In this document: in pieces, positions 35,250-44,150 of the stretch
Position numbering within the stretch: the first letter of the stretch is position 1
Layout: every line of letters begins with the position of its first letter
Assembly (NCBI RefSeq): GCF_002884445.1
Contig: NZ_KZ614144.1
Coordinates: 1,530,202-1,594,201 of the forward strand
Reading direction: 5' to 3'
Origin: Paenibacillus castaneae
GTDB taxonomy: Bacteria > Bacillota > Bacilli > Paenibacillales > Paenibacillaceae
DNA: 64,000 nucleotides
Program-made: the position numbers and the translations under genes
The notes under the pieces: model-generated
Told to the model about the DNA's origin: nothing
Seen by the model: the letters and a program-made list of their open reading frames with translations, nothing else
Databases searched by the model: none

Positions 35250-35277
35250 TTGACAAAAATTATTAATCCGATAGAAT
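35250..35277 (+). promoter_or_regulatory. Promoter of the binding-protein gene
   Basis: TTGACA (35250-35255), 16-bp spacer, TAGAAT (35272-35277). CCGATA overlaps the spacer and -10, as in the operon's other promoter, and TAGTAGGAGTA follows. The binding protein can thus be transcribed on its own, at higher level than the other two parts. Confidence 0.6.
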
Positions 35278-35334
35278 TAGTAGGAGTAAAACAGAAGAGA
35301 GCAAGAGATAGATATATATAAAGGGGTAGGAGAG

Positions 35335-36396
35335 ATGAAGATGAAAAAATCATGGAGTCTAATTGTTGCGTTAGTATTTGTATTGGTATTATCGGCATGC
35401 GGCGGTAATAACACGACTGCAGATAAAGGAGCAGCATCAGACAACGGCGGTAAAAAGAATGCAGTTACCGTTAAGCTTGGCATATTCAAAAACGTAACTC
35501 ATGCAGCTGGTTATGTTGCATTGGAAAAGGAATATTTCCAAAAACAGCTTGGCGATAATGTGAAAATAGAAGTTCAAGCTTTCGATAATGGTTCTGATTT
35601 CTCTACTGCGATTGCAACGGGTCAAATTGATCTTGGCTACGTTGGTCCTGGACCGTCTACAAATCAATTTCTGAAAAGCAAAAACTTTAGAGTTATTTCC
35701 GGTGCGGATAACGGAGGCGCTGTTCTAGTAGCAGGCAAGGACTCAGGCGTAACGACTGTAAAGGATCTGGTTGGCAAAACGATCGCTATACCAACCAAAG
35801 GCAGTACGAATGAAATTTCGCTCAGACTGCTTCTGGAGCAGGAAGGCGTCAAAGTAACGACAGACAGCTCAGGCGCCCAAATCGTGGCTCGTGCTCCTTC
35901 TGACACGCTTGTAGCACTGCGTCAGAACGAAGTGCATGCAACGCTTATTCCTGAACCGTGGGGAACGCAAATTGAGAAAGAAGGAATTGGTAAAGTTATC
36001 GTTCCTTGGGATCAAATACCGCCGAATAATGGCGACTACCCGCTCGTCATACTCGTGGCTAGCGATAAATTTATTAAAGATCACAGAGATTTGGCGAAAG
36101 CGGCTATCAAAGCGAACAGCGAAGCGATTGAATTTATTAATGCTAATCCAGATGAGGCTTACGAGCTCATCAACAAGCGTCTGAGCGAGCTTAGCGGCAA
36201 GGGACTTGAGATTGATTCCATCAAAGCAGCCCTTTCCCATATGAGACTGACTTCTGATGTAAGCCAAGCTGCTATCGAAGAGATGGCGATAGTTTCAATT
36301 GAAGCGGGTTATATTAAAGATGTAACTGTTGATAAGCTTGATCTCAGTGCGTTTCTTGACCTATCGCTGCTTGATGAAGTAAAAAGCGGCAAGTAG
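35335..36396 (+). CDS. Aliphatic sulfonate/nitrate-type ABC substrate-binding lipoprotein
   Basis: The 353-residue protein has a lipoprotein signal (LSAC lipobox, Cys about residue 22) and an NMT1/SsuA-like fold: 'LGIFKNVTHAAGYVALEKEYF', 'DLGYVGPGPSTNQFL', 'LVGKTIAIPTKGSTNEI' and 'ATLIPEPWGTQIE'. It captures the anion for the ATPase and permease upstream. The start is ATG at 35335 (AAGGGG 8 bp before) or ATG at 35341 (AGGAG 8 bp before). A terminator follows. Confidence 0.9.
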   Translation: MKMKKSWSLIVALVFVLVLSACGGNNTTADKGAASDNGGKKNAVTVKLGIFKNVTHAAGYVALEKEYFQKQLGDNVKIEVQAFDNGSDFSTAIATGQIDLGYVGPGPSTNQFLKSKNFRVISGADNGGAVLVAGKDSGVTTVKDLVGKTIAIPTKGSTNEISLRLLLEQEGVKVTTDSSGAQIVARAPSDTLVALRQNEVHATLIPEPWGTQIEKEGIGKVIVPWDQIPPNNGDYPLVILVASDKFIKDHRDLAKAAIKANSEAIEFINANPDEAYELINKRLSELSGKGLEIDSIKAALSHMRLTSDVSQAAIEEMAIVSIEAGYIKDVTVDKLDLSAFLDLSLLDEVKSGK

Positions 36397-36416
36397 GGCT
36401 CAATAGCATCATCATG

Positions 36417-36466
36417 AAGGATTGTTCCTATTGCGGCATTTGCGGCCATAGGGACAATCCTTTTTA
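36417..36466 (+). terminator. Rho-independent terminator
   Basis: AAGGATTGT-t-CC pairs with GG-g-ACAATCCTT around a GC-rich inner loop, then a T-run. Confidence 0.88.
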
Positions 36467-36519
36467 CTCCTTATGGATAAATTTCCAAATAACAAGTTTC
36501 ATGCTATATTCATTAATAG

Positions 36520-36553
36520 AAAGACGAGGTTCATACTAGCTTCGTCTTTTTTT
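36520..36553 (+). terminator. Second terminator-like hairpin before the two-component genes
   Basis: AAAGACGA pairs with TTCGTCTTT, followed by seven T. It sits only 34 bp before the response regulator start. It may be a tandem terminator or, if transcription begins upstream of it, an attenuator. Confidence 0.7.
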
Positions 36554-36586
36554 ATGCATAGGATAAATGCTTGGAGGGTTACATAG

Positions 36587-37285
36587 ATGACTAGAGAAAC
36601 GATTCTGATGGTTGATGATGAGAAGGAAATATTGAAGCTGATGGACATTTATTTCAAGAATGAAGGCTACACCATGCTTAAGGCAGCTAACGGCTTAGAA
36701 GCATTGGAGCTGCTGGAGCAGCATAAGGTAGATCTCATTATTCTGGATGTGATGATGCCGCTGATGGATGGGCTTGAAGCATGCATGAAAATTCGCGAGA
36801 AGAACCATATTCCGATTATTATGCTTTCAGCAAAAACACAGGATATTGATAAAATATCAGGTCTTAGCATCGGAGCAGATGAATATGTAACAAAGCCGTT
36901 TAGTCCTTTGGTGCTGCTTGCCAGTGTGAAATCACATATTCGAAGATATAAGCAATTTAATCATCAGTCGGTAACAAATGATAATGAAATCACAATAGAC
37001 GATCTTATAATCAATACAGCGACGCATACCGTAACTGTGGATCAGCAGCCAGTTAAGCTGACTCCTCGGGAATTCGCGATTCTGAAGCTTCTCGCTGTTA
37101 ACAAGGGTATTGTTCTTAGCATGGATAAAATCTATGAGACGGCATGGAATGAACCTTTTATGGAATCCAAAAATACAGTCATGGTTCATATTCGGAAAAT
37201 TCGCGAAAAAATAGAAAAGGATACTCAAAATCCGAAATTTATCAAAACGGTATGGGGCATCGGCTACAAGATGGAGGATATTTAA
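36587..37285 (+). CDS. OmpR-family response regulator
   Basis: The 232-residue protein has a receiver domain (phospho-acceptor D54 in IILDVMMP, acid pocket D10-D11, K in 'VTKPFSP') and a winged-helix DNA-binding domain (about 130-232, with 'LTPREFAILKLL' and 'VHIRKIREKIE'). The sequence resembles VanR-type regulators. The kinase gene starts 5 bp after its stop. Target genes are not known; the deacetylase and stalk-domain genes downstream are candidates by position only. Confidence 0.93.
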   Translation: MTRETILMVDDEKEILKLMDIYFKNEGYTMLKAANGLEALELLEQHKVDLIILDVMMPLMDGLEACMKIREKNHIPIIMLSAKTQDIDKISGLSIGADEYVTKPFSPLVLLASVKSHIRRYKQFNHQSVTNDNEITIDDLIINTATHTVTVDQQPVKLTPREFAILKLLAVNKGIVLSMDKIYETAWNEPFMESKNTVMVHIRKIREKIEKDTQNPKFIKTVWGIGYKMEDI

Positions 37286-37289
37286 GCCT

Positions 37290-38657
37290 ATGCTTATCCA
37301 TTCAAGTAAATATAAAATTTGGCTATCCAGCCTTATATGGACCGTAATCGTTGCTGTTATTGGGCGCCTGCTTATTGCTTTTATGATCCATATCCCTCCT
37401 TATGACAAGCCTCTGCGCTGGATCGTTGAGCATATTGGCTCTATTCCCATTATGATAGTCACAGGCATCCTCATTTTCATCATCATTCATAAGGGGCTGC
37501 ATACGCATTACCTTCAATCCATATTAGGTGCTGCTGTAGGCAAGCCGAACGTGAGCCGAATAAGAAGATATAAATGGTTTCGCACGATCCGCTTTACGTT
37601 TATGCTTGCATTCCTGAATAGTCTGGCACTTATGATCTGCTTTGTAATAGCAGGTCATTTGCTTGCTTATATTCTCATGCAATATACACCCTTCGGCAGT
37701 ACGCTTGTCTGGATTGTTAATCACATTGGTTCAACACCTGTCATAGCCGCTTTTGGCTGCCTGTTGTTTTTATTTTTGTTTTTTTGGACGAGCAAAAACA
37801 TGATTTCTTACTTGAATGAAATTCGATTTGGGCTGCAGCAGATGGCTGAAGGCAAGCTCGATTATGAAATACCAATCGTATCTGCCGACGAGCTTAGCGA
37901 GATTGCAAGCAGCATTAATGTAATGAGCAAGCAATTCAATCAGCTTCTTCAAGAAGAAAGAAATGCAGAAAAAGCGAAAAATGATTTAATAACCGGTGTA
38001 TCACATGATCTACGAACACCTCTGACATCCATATTAGGTTTTTTGGAGCTGATTGAGCAGGATCGTTATCAGGATGAAGTAGAGCTTCGCTATTTTGTAA
38101 ACATCGCCTATGAGAAATCGAAACATTTGAAATCATTGATTGACGATTTATTTGAATATACAAAGCTTAACAACGGCATGCCGCTCGCATTAGCCAAGCT
38201 CGATATGATTGGTTTTATTCGGCAGCTTGCCGAAGAATTTGTTCCGAGCTTGGAGAAGGCCGAAATGGGTTGTGAAATTATTACAGAGGAAACCTCCATA
38301 TCGATTATGGCTGATGGCGATCTTCTGGTCCGGGCATTTGATAACCTCGTTTCCAATGCAATTCGATACGGGCATACCGGCAGGCAGATTGAAATCCGCA
38401 TAATAAGATCAGATAAAGAAGCTCTTATTCAAATTGTTAATTTTGGAGAACCAATACCTGCTCAGGATGTTCCGTTTATTTTTGATCGTTTTTATCGGGT
38501 TGATCAATCGAGATCGGCTGAATCCGGAGGGACCGGTCTTGGTCTTGCCATTACAAAAAGCATCATCGAAGCTCATGGCGGTACCATTTCGGTAAGCAGC
38601 AGTTCGAAGGAAACGATCTTCGAAAGCAGATTTCCGCTGACCTATCCTAAAAATTAA
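37290..38657 (+). CDS. Sensor histidine kinase with duplicated two-helix membrane unit
   Basis: The 455-residue kinase has four membrane segments (about 11-32, 48-67, 101-125, 147-166), a HAMP-like linker (about 170-222), a HisKA domain (H239 in VSHDLRTPLTS) and a HATPase domain. Residues 42-66 and 139-163 are copies of each other: LRWIVEHIGSIP and LVWIVNHIGSTP. Both short external loops end in this W-I-V-x-H-I-G motif. It lacks a large extracellular sensor domain, so it probably senses within the membrane, as VanS-like and other wall-stress kinases do. It phosphorylates the upstream regulator. Confidence 0.92.
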   Translation: MLIHSSKYKIWLSSLIWTVIVAVIGRLLIAFMIHIPPYDKPLRWIVEHIGSIPIMIVTGILIFIIIHKGLHTHYLQSILGAAVGKPNVSRIRRYKWFRTIRFTFMLAFLNSLALMICFVIAGHLLAYILMQYTPFGSTLVWIVNHIGSTPVIAAFGCLLFLFLFFWTSKNMISYLNEIRFGLQQMAEGKLDYEIPIVSADELSEIASSINVMSKQFNQLLQEERNAEKAKNDLITGVSHDLRTPLTSILGFLELIEQDRYQDEVELRYFVNIAYEKSKHLKSLIDDLFEYTKLNNGMPLALAKLDMIGFIRQLAEEFVPSLEKAEMGCEIITEETSISIMADGDLLVRAFDNLVSNAIRYGHTGRQIEIRIIRSDKEALIQIVNFGEPIPAQDVPFIFDRFYRVDQSRSAESGGTGLGLAITKSIIEAHGGTISVSSSSKETIFESRFPLTYPKN

Positions 38658-38751
38658 GAATTAATTAAGTTTTCGTTAAAGGGCAATATGCGTGAACGAT
38701 AAGATTCTTCCTCTACACTAGCCATCAGTAGAATGATGGAGGGGACAGAAT

Positions 38752-39972
38752 ATGGTTCGTACAACACATGCTTCGATTGCGATTGTAGTAGCTATAGCCA
38801 TGATGGTGGGCTGGCTGTTGACCGGCTGCACAAATAAAGAAACCAGTCGAGCAGCCCAGTTAATTGTGGACGGAACAATGGTGGATGGAGCAGCAGATGT
38901 GCTCATGTATGATGAAAAGCTGATGGTTTCGCCGGCTTTTGTGGAGAACGTATTTCATCAGAAGATAGAGTGGCTGACCCAAGCTAGTAGAAATGATAAT
39001 GCTTATTATTAAAATCAGGTGGCAGTGCTGATGTATCATGATATTGCACTCGTTCCTTTAAAGGCTGGAACATTAGACGTTGATCGATTCGAGCAGCAGA
39101 TGCAATTGCTGAAGCATAATGGCTTCCATGTACTTGGAATGGATACTTATTTAAGGTTTATGCTGGAGAAGGGCACCGTACCGGACAATGCTGTATTGAT
39201 TACTTTCGACGATGGCTATGAAAGCTTCTATAAGCTTGCTTATCCCATTTTGAAGCGTTATGGCTATCCTGCGGTGAATTTTGTCATTGTATCTGCTATT
39301 GATGATCCAGCTTTGCCTGGAGTAGCAAAACTGACGTGGGAACAGATGAGGGAAATGCAAAAGGACGGCATGGGCTTTTATAGCCATACCTATGAGATGC
39401 ATCATTACGGAGCTGTGAATGCAGAGGGAGCTCAAACGCCTGTTACGGCAAGAGCCATTTATGATAAGAAGAAGCAAAGGAAGGAGACAGAAGCGGAATA
39501 TGCAGAGCGAGTGACCCTTGATTTAATAAAGGCTGAGGAGAGATTGCGTGAGGAGCTGGGCAATACGGACGGTGTTCTTGCATTTCCATACGGTGCATAT
39601 AATGAAGCTCTCCTCAAGCTGACAGAGGAAGCAGGAATTGCGATTACTTTTACGACTAAGGAGGGATTAAATTCAAGGCTTAACAAAGTGGGCAATCGTA
39701 TTAACGGAGCAAAGAGCGGTGAGTCAGCAGAGGACCTGATTGGGAAGATAAAGCAATTGAGTGAGGGCAGTGAGCGAAGCAGCGGGGCTAACATTGTATT
39801 TGTTGACGGTGAGGAGGCAGCTGACATAAGGCTGTTGCCCGTGCCAGCTTGGAGATCAGACGAGCTTATGATTCCTTTGCGCGATGTATGCCAACACAAT
39901 GGATGGACTATCACGTGGAACAAGGCTCAAAAGCAGATTGTAATTAATACTCATCATAATCCAGAAGAGTAA
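38752..39972 (+). pseudogene. Polysaccharide deacetylase lipoprotein gene interrupted by an in-frame TAA
   Basis: One reading frame runs from the ATG at 38752 (GGAGGGG upstream) to 39972, broken only by TAA at 39010-39012 (codon 87). The first part has a lipoprotein signal (LLTGC) and a small stalk-like domain. After the stop the same frame goes on with 'NQVAVLMYHDIA', NodB motifs TFDDGY, the His pair of 'SHTYEMH' and 'AFPYGAY', and a C-terminal stalk domain (about the last 60 residues, 'DGEEAADIRLLP...IPLRDVCQHNGW'). The intact frame would be 406 codons. A single base change would restore it (Q or K). A restart at ATG 39031 (weak AGGTGG) would make the enzyme without its signal. A recent nonsense mutation, stop-codon read-through or base-call error all remain possible. 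Confidence 0.75.
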
Positions 39973-40114
39973 GCCTTCAAATGTCGGTTAACCTTATCTA
40001 TTTCGACAAAACTAGTGATTTCCAAACATTTACATAATAATAAAGTCTCCTGTAAAATGAGAAGTATGTGCTAATGATGATTAGCAAAATTGGTTTCTAA
40101 AAGGAGAAGCTTAT

Positions 40115-41719
40115 ATGCTGAGAAGGTTCGGTACAAAGGGTAAGCTGGCAGCACTATTAATGGTATTTATACTTGTATTCGTAACAGGCTGCCAATCGGT
40201 TTCAAATCTTGATTTCAACACGGTGTTACATAATGCTTTAAAGGTTAAATCCAGCGAAAGCAAGCAATCGATTGAAATGAATCTGGAGTGGGACGAAACA
40301 GCTGCTCAAGGAGCCTCTCAAGAAGAGACTGCGCTCATAAAGCTGTTGTCCAATATGAAGCTGCAGCTTGATAATGTGAAGATGCAGGACAGCGATCATT
40401 TGTCATTAGACGGCAACCTCATTTTTGGAGATGCATCGGGTATTTCATTCAATTTGAAAATATCAAAGGAAATAGCGGTATTAGTGCTTGATGGAGCGAA
40501 GCAGCCCTTTGTGCTTGACTTAACGAGCGAAGCCTTGCTGGGATTGAACGGATTAGGCGGAGAAGTTCAAGCGGCTGAGCCTGTTAAAAAACTTGACGAA
40601 GCTTCTATGACTGCACTGGGTCAGCAACTTATTGATATTGTTGGAGCCTATGCGATCAATAATTTACCAAATCCCGAACGTATTTCAGTTAGTCCGTCTG
40701 TTGAAAGCATTAATGGTGTAAATACTTCGCTCCTTGGCGTACATATGGATCTTAATGGACCGGAAATATGGACGCTGCTGAAAAAATATGTAGACGCTCT
40801 AGCAGCTGATCGGGCGGGCCTTAATAAAATGGTAGCAGGCGTGCTGGATTTAGTAACGAAAAATCAGGAGATATGGGCTGCGGCAGGTATAGAAAATCCT
40901 TTTGAATTCGATGGAGCGGAAAGTCCAGCATCGGAGGAATTGGTGAAGGAAGCAGCGGATGGGATTGCAGCTATGCTTACGGAATTGCAGTCAGAGCTGA
41001 AGCAAATGGAGGAAGAAGACCAAGATTATTTGAACGAAATATTCAGCAAGCAATTGAATATTAAAGCAGATGTTTTTATTGATAATAAGCTCGATATACG
41101 CAAACAAGTATATGTGCTTACTTATAAGCCTAAAGCAGATTCAGAGCTCGGAGAGATCCCAATTAAGAGCTTATCGCTCAAAATAGAGAACGAATCCTGG
41201 AATGTAAACGGCGTGGTCAAAGCCGATGCTCCAGTTGCTGCGAAGAATGCTATTCCTGTTGACCAATTATTCGAGATGCAGGGTTATCAAATACTGAAGA
41301 AATTTGATGAGAAGTCAACGGTATATGATTTGCTGAAAAATAAGCTTCATATCAATAAACAAACGTTGATGTGGTATTCAGATGATGATTATAATCCGCC
41401 GATCGTGACGGCTGGCGGCATTACAATTATCCCGCTGCGTGATACGGCAGAGCAGCTAGGGGCAAAATTAACGTATGATGCCAAGACGAAGAACCTGACC
41501 ATATTCGATGAAGCAACGAATAACACGATAACGCTTAAAATAGGAACCGATGCTGCACGTATTAATAGCAACAACGTGAAATGGTCCTTCCCTGTAGTCG
41601 TCATTGACGGGGCGGCTTATGCGCCGGCGCGAGATTTGGCCAAAGCGCTTAAAGCCACGATTAAATGGACAGATATCTATGATGATGTGAAATTATTTAC
41701 GTTTGAACGGGAAGCATAA
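40115..41719 (+). CDS. Stalk-domain (copper amine oxidase N-terminal-type) lipoprotein
   Basis: The 534-residue protein has a lipoprotein signal ending in VTGC and a central helical domain rich in Leu, Asp, Glu and Lys (LppX/LolA-like character, 'KLQLDNVKMQDSDHLSLDGNLIF'). The C-terminal about 110 residues match the copper amine oxidase N-terminal (stalk) domain: 'GGITIIPLRDTAEQLGAKLTYDAKTKNLTI' and 'VVIDGAAYAPARDLAKALKATIKW'. Many such proteins occur in Paenibacillus on the outer face of the membrane or wall; copper is not implied. Its ribosome site is AAGGAG. The function is unknown. Confidence 0.82.
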   Translation: MLRRFGTKGKLAALLMVFILVFVTGCQSVSNLDFNTVLHNALKVKSSESKQSIEMNLEWDETAAQGASQEETALIKLLSNMKLQLDNVKMQDSDHLSLDGNLIFGDASGISFNLKISKEIAVLVLDGAKQPFVLDLTSEALLGLNGLGGEVQAAEPVKKLDEASMTALGQQLIDIVGAYAINNLPNPERISVSPSVESINGVNTSLLGVHMDLNGPEIWTLLKKYVDALAADRAGLNKMVAGVLDLVTKNQEIWAAAGIENPFEFDGAESPASEELVKEAADGIAAMLTELQSELKQMEEEDQDYLNEIFSKQLNIKADVFIDNKLDIRKQVYVLTYKPKADSELGEIPIKSLSLKIENESWNVNGVVKADAPVAAKNAIPVDQLFEMQGYQILKKFDEKSTVYDLLKNKLHINKQTLMWYSDDDYNPPIVTAGGITIIPLRDTAEQLGAKLTYDAKTKNLTIFDEATNNTITLKIGTDAARINSNNVKWSFPVVVIDGAAYAPARDLAKALKATIKWTDIYDDVKLFTFEREA

Positions 41720-41773
41720 GCAATAGTGTAAACACAACATGCACTTGTGATACAATTATTTAGGGGTGCAAAA

Positions 41774-42121
41774 ATGAGAAAATTGACAACAGACGCCGAG
41801 TTTCGCGAGGCTGTGGCTGGCGACGATCTAACGATTGCCGTTTTCAAAACGACCTGGTGCAAGGACTGCCACTTTATTGATCCGTTCATGCCTGATTTGG
41901 AGAAACAGTACGAGGGACGTGTGACCTTCGTGGAGATTGATCGTGATGACCTTCCAGATCTATGCTCTGAGCTGAACATTTTGGGAATACCAAGCTTTAT
42001 TTCATTCCGGAATAGCCAAGAGCTAGCTCGATTCGTCAGCAAACTGCGCAAGACGCGTGAAGAAATTGAGCAGTACGTAGATCGCGCGATAGAAATTAGC
42101 GAGGCACTAAGAAGTTCGTAA
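41774..42121 (+). CDS. Thioredoxin-family protein
   Basis: The 115-residue protein has a thioredoxin fold with the active-site motif WCKDCHF in place of WCGPC, the cis-Pro loop 'LGIPSFISF', and no signal peptide, so it works in the cytoplasm. The unusual charged K-D pair between the cysteines suggests a redox potential or partner other than standard TrxA. The ATG at 41774 has AGGGGTG upstream; the GTG at 41747 has no site. A terminator follows. Confidence 0.9.
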   Translation: MRKLTTDAEFREAVAGDDLTIAVFKTTWCKDCHFIDPFMPDLEKQYEGRVTFVEIDRDDLPDLCSELNILGIPSFISFRNSQELARFVSKLRKTREEIEQYVDRAIEISEALRSS

Positions 42122-42125
42122 TGGA

Positions 42126-42183
42126 TAGTCCGCACTGCAGGGGATAATAAGCTCCCCTCAACAGTGTGGACTTTCCTTTTTTT
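42126..42183 (+). terminator. Rho-independent terminator
   Basis: AGTCCGCACTG pairs with CAGTGTGGACT with an inner GGGG/CCCC stem, followed by a T-run. Confidence 0.85.
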
Positions 42184-42325
42184 GCGGGCTTTTGCTTGGA
42201 AGTTTCACATTTTCAACATGGCTTTTGCTCTTTTTTATAGCTATAATTGAACTGTTATTGAAATGTAAGGGATCTGACATCGTTGATTCATACAAAATAT
42301 ATTTTTGAAAATAGGTGATTTTATT

Positions 42326-43255
42326 ATGGTAACCAGCCGTTTTCGCACGTTAGCTATTGCAGCGTGCATCGGAATGCTACTTGTACTGCTCGGCGGGGCA
42401 CTTGTCACGAATACCGATTCTGGCCGCGGCTGTGGAGATGATTGGCCGTTATGCCATGGCAAATTTATTCCTGCTTACACGATTGAATCTATGATTGAAT
42501 ATTCTCATCGCCTTGTTACGGGTTTCGAAGGGCTTCTTGTATTAGCAACTGCCGTTTTCATTTATAAGAAATTCAGGAAAGATAGACAAGCTTATAAAGA
42601 ACCTCTTTTCTATGCGGGTGGAGCCTTATTATTTACGATTGTACAGGCGCTAATGGGGGCTGCTGCTGTCATGTGGCCGCAATCGCCGCCCGTTATGGCT
42701 ATTCACTTCGGCATATCGCTGCTTGCTTTTGCCGCGACATTGCTGCTCGTTATTTGGACCTTCCGTGCGAAGGATGGCCCTCCTGCCGTGTTTCAAGTTT
42801 CGCGGTCCATTTTCCCTCGTGTGCTCTTAACGTCTATTTACAGTTATGTAGTTGTCTATTTAGGCGCTTTCATACGGCACACCGATTCAGGAGGAGGCTG
42901 CTTGGGCTGGCCGCTCTGTAATGGCGAGGTCGTTCCAGAAATAAGCGGAGCAACCGGCATCGTGTTTATTCACCGTGTAGCTGCTTTGCTGCTTGGTATC
43001 TCGATTGCTGGATTATTTTTTCACATACGTAAAGTAAGCCCTAAAGGCGAGGGACTTACGAAGCCTGCGGCATGGGCGCTGGTGCTTGTGGTGACTCAAA
43101 TCTTTAGCGGAGCATGGCTTACTTTGACCATTACGAATAATGATTGGTTTCTGTTCACCAACTTGCTTCATAATTTAATTGTTACCGGATTGTTTGGATT
43201 ATTAATGGATATGTTAGTTCGATCATGGCGGCTGCGGGATGGCCGCGGAAGCTAA
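42326..43255 (+). CDS. ctaA: Heme A synthase CtaA
   Basis: The 309-residue membrane protein has eight helices in two related halves. Each half has an external Cys pair (GRGCGDDWPLC and GGGCLGWPLC) and a conserved heme-ligand His region (EYSHRLV and FIHRVAA). CtaA oxidises the methyl of heme O to the formyl of heme A. It works after CtaB, whose gene is at 16.6 kb; the usual divergent ctaA-ctaB arrangement of Bacillus is broken here. The ATG at 42326 has AGGTGA 7 bp upstream and replaces a TTG at 42305. Confidence 0.95.
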   Translation: MVTSRFRTLAIAACIGMLLVLLGGALVTNTDSGRGCGDDWPLCHGKFIPAYTIESMIEYSHRLVTGFEGLLVLATAVFIYKKFRKDRQAYKEPLFYAGGALLFTIVQALMGAAAVMWPQSPPVMAIHFGISLLAFAATLLLVIWTFRAKDGPPAVFQVSRSIFPRVLLTSIYSYVVVYLGAFIRHTDSGGGCLGWPLCNGEVVPEISGATGIVFIHRVAALLLGISIAGLFFHIRKVSPKGEGLTKPAAWALVLVVTQIFSGAWLTLTITNNDWFLFTNLLHNLIVTGLFGLLMDMLVRSWRLRDGRGS

Positions 43256-43407
43256 TGATTTGCAGCTTTCATAAGGAACAGCTAAAGTGTAATACTGGCT
43301 TCCACAAAGCTTGTCGATGAACGCTGGAGCGAATATAATCTTTATAAGGTTTTCTTTAAATGTACTCGCTCTTGGTTTCATTTGACAGTAGAAAGGATTG
43401 TTCAGTT

Positions 43408-44130
43408 ATGCTGCGTTTTCTATTTGATGAGCCTATGAGAGAAGCACAAGGAACACTTGCAGATACTTTTCGGCTAATGGAGCAGTTCATTTCCATCTTG
43501 TCGCACAAAAACGCAGCAGATGCCGACAGTGGAGACAAGGAGAATAAGCTGCACAAATACGAAATATGGACGCTGGGTCTATCCTCATCTCTGGATGAAC
43601 TGGAGCAAAGCCATTATGCTGCTTTAAAGTTTCAGCACCAAATAACGTCCACCTCCCTCTCTCAAATGACAGAGGAAGAGCGAATCAATTATAATCGGTA
43701 TATTTACTTCGACAAAAATGCTTTTATACGCGTCTTTTCTTTATTGGACAAGCTTGGTACGCTGCTTAATGAACTCCTGGATATGGAGACTGAGCAAATA
43801 AAGGCACATTTCTCTTATTTCACCGTCCTGCGCAATATGAGGGAGAAGAGGGCTCATCCTGAGCTCACTTGGAAGCTCAATGATGTCAAAGAGAAATACA
43901 AGGAATCTATGAATCGGCTTCGCAAACGAAGAAATACCGAAATTCATTATATGAACTCAGAGATGCAGGACGATTTGATTCAAAGCAACCGTATGTATGG
44001 GGCAGTTGTCCCGTTGGAAAATATTGCAGAGCAATCGGCCGATTTGACTCAAGGTTTATATTTGGCGATGGAGTCGCTGCTGCTCACTTTTCAATACGCA
44101 TGCGGATTAATGCGAAACAAGCAACCATAA
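43408..44130 (+). CDS. Cthe_2314-type HEPN domain protein
   Basis: The 240-residue, wholly helical protein fits the Cthe_2314-like HEPN family, seen in many Paenibacillaceae. Lines 'LSSSLDELEQSHYAALKFQHQI' and 'YFDKNAFIRVFSLLDKLGTLLNELL' are conserved, and 'RNTEIH' near residue 195 gives the R-x4-H motif typical of HEPN RNases. The ATG at 43408 has AAAGGA upstream. No nucleotidyltransferase partner gene is adjacent, so it is not a HEPN-MNT toxin pair. The function is unknown; RNase activity is only a family possibility. Confidence 0.7.
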   Translation: MLRFLFDEPMREAQGTLADTFRLMEQFISILSHKNAADADSGDKENKLHKYEIWTLGLSSSLDELEQSHYAALKFQHQITSTSLSQMTEEERINYNRYIYFDKNAFIRVFSLLDKLGTLLNELLDMETEQIKAHFSYFTVLRNMREKRAHPELTWKLNDVKEKYKESMNRLRKRRNTEIHYMNSEMQDDLIQSNRMYGAVVPLENIAEQSADLTQGLYLAMESLLLTFQYACGLMRNKQP

Positions 44131-44150
44131 TCCGAGAGTGGGGAAGACCC

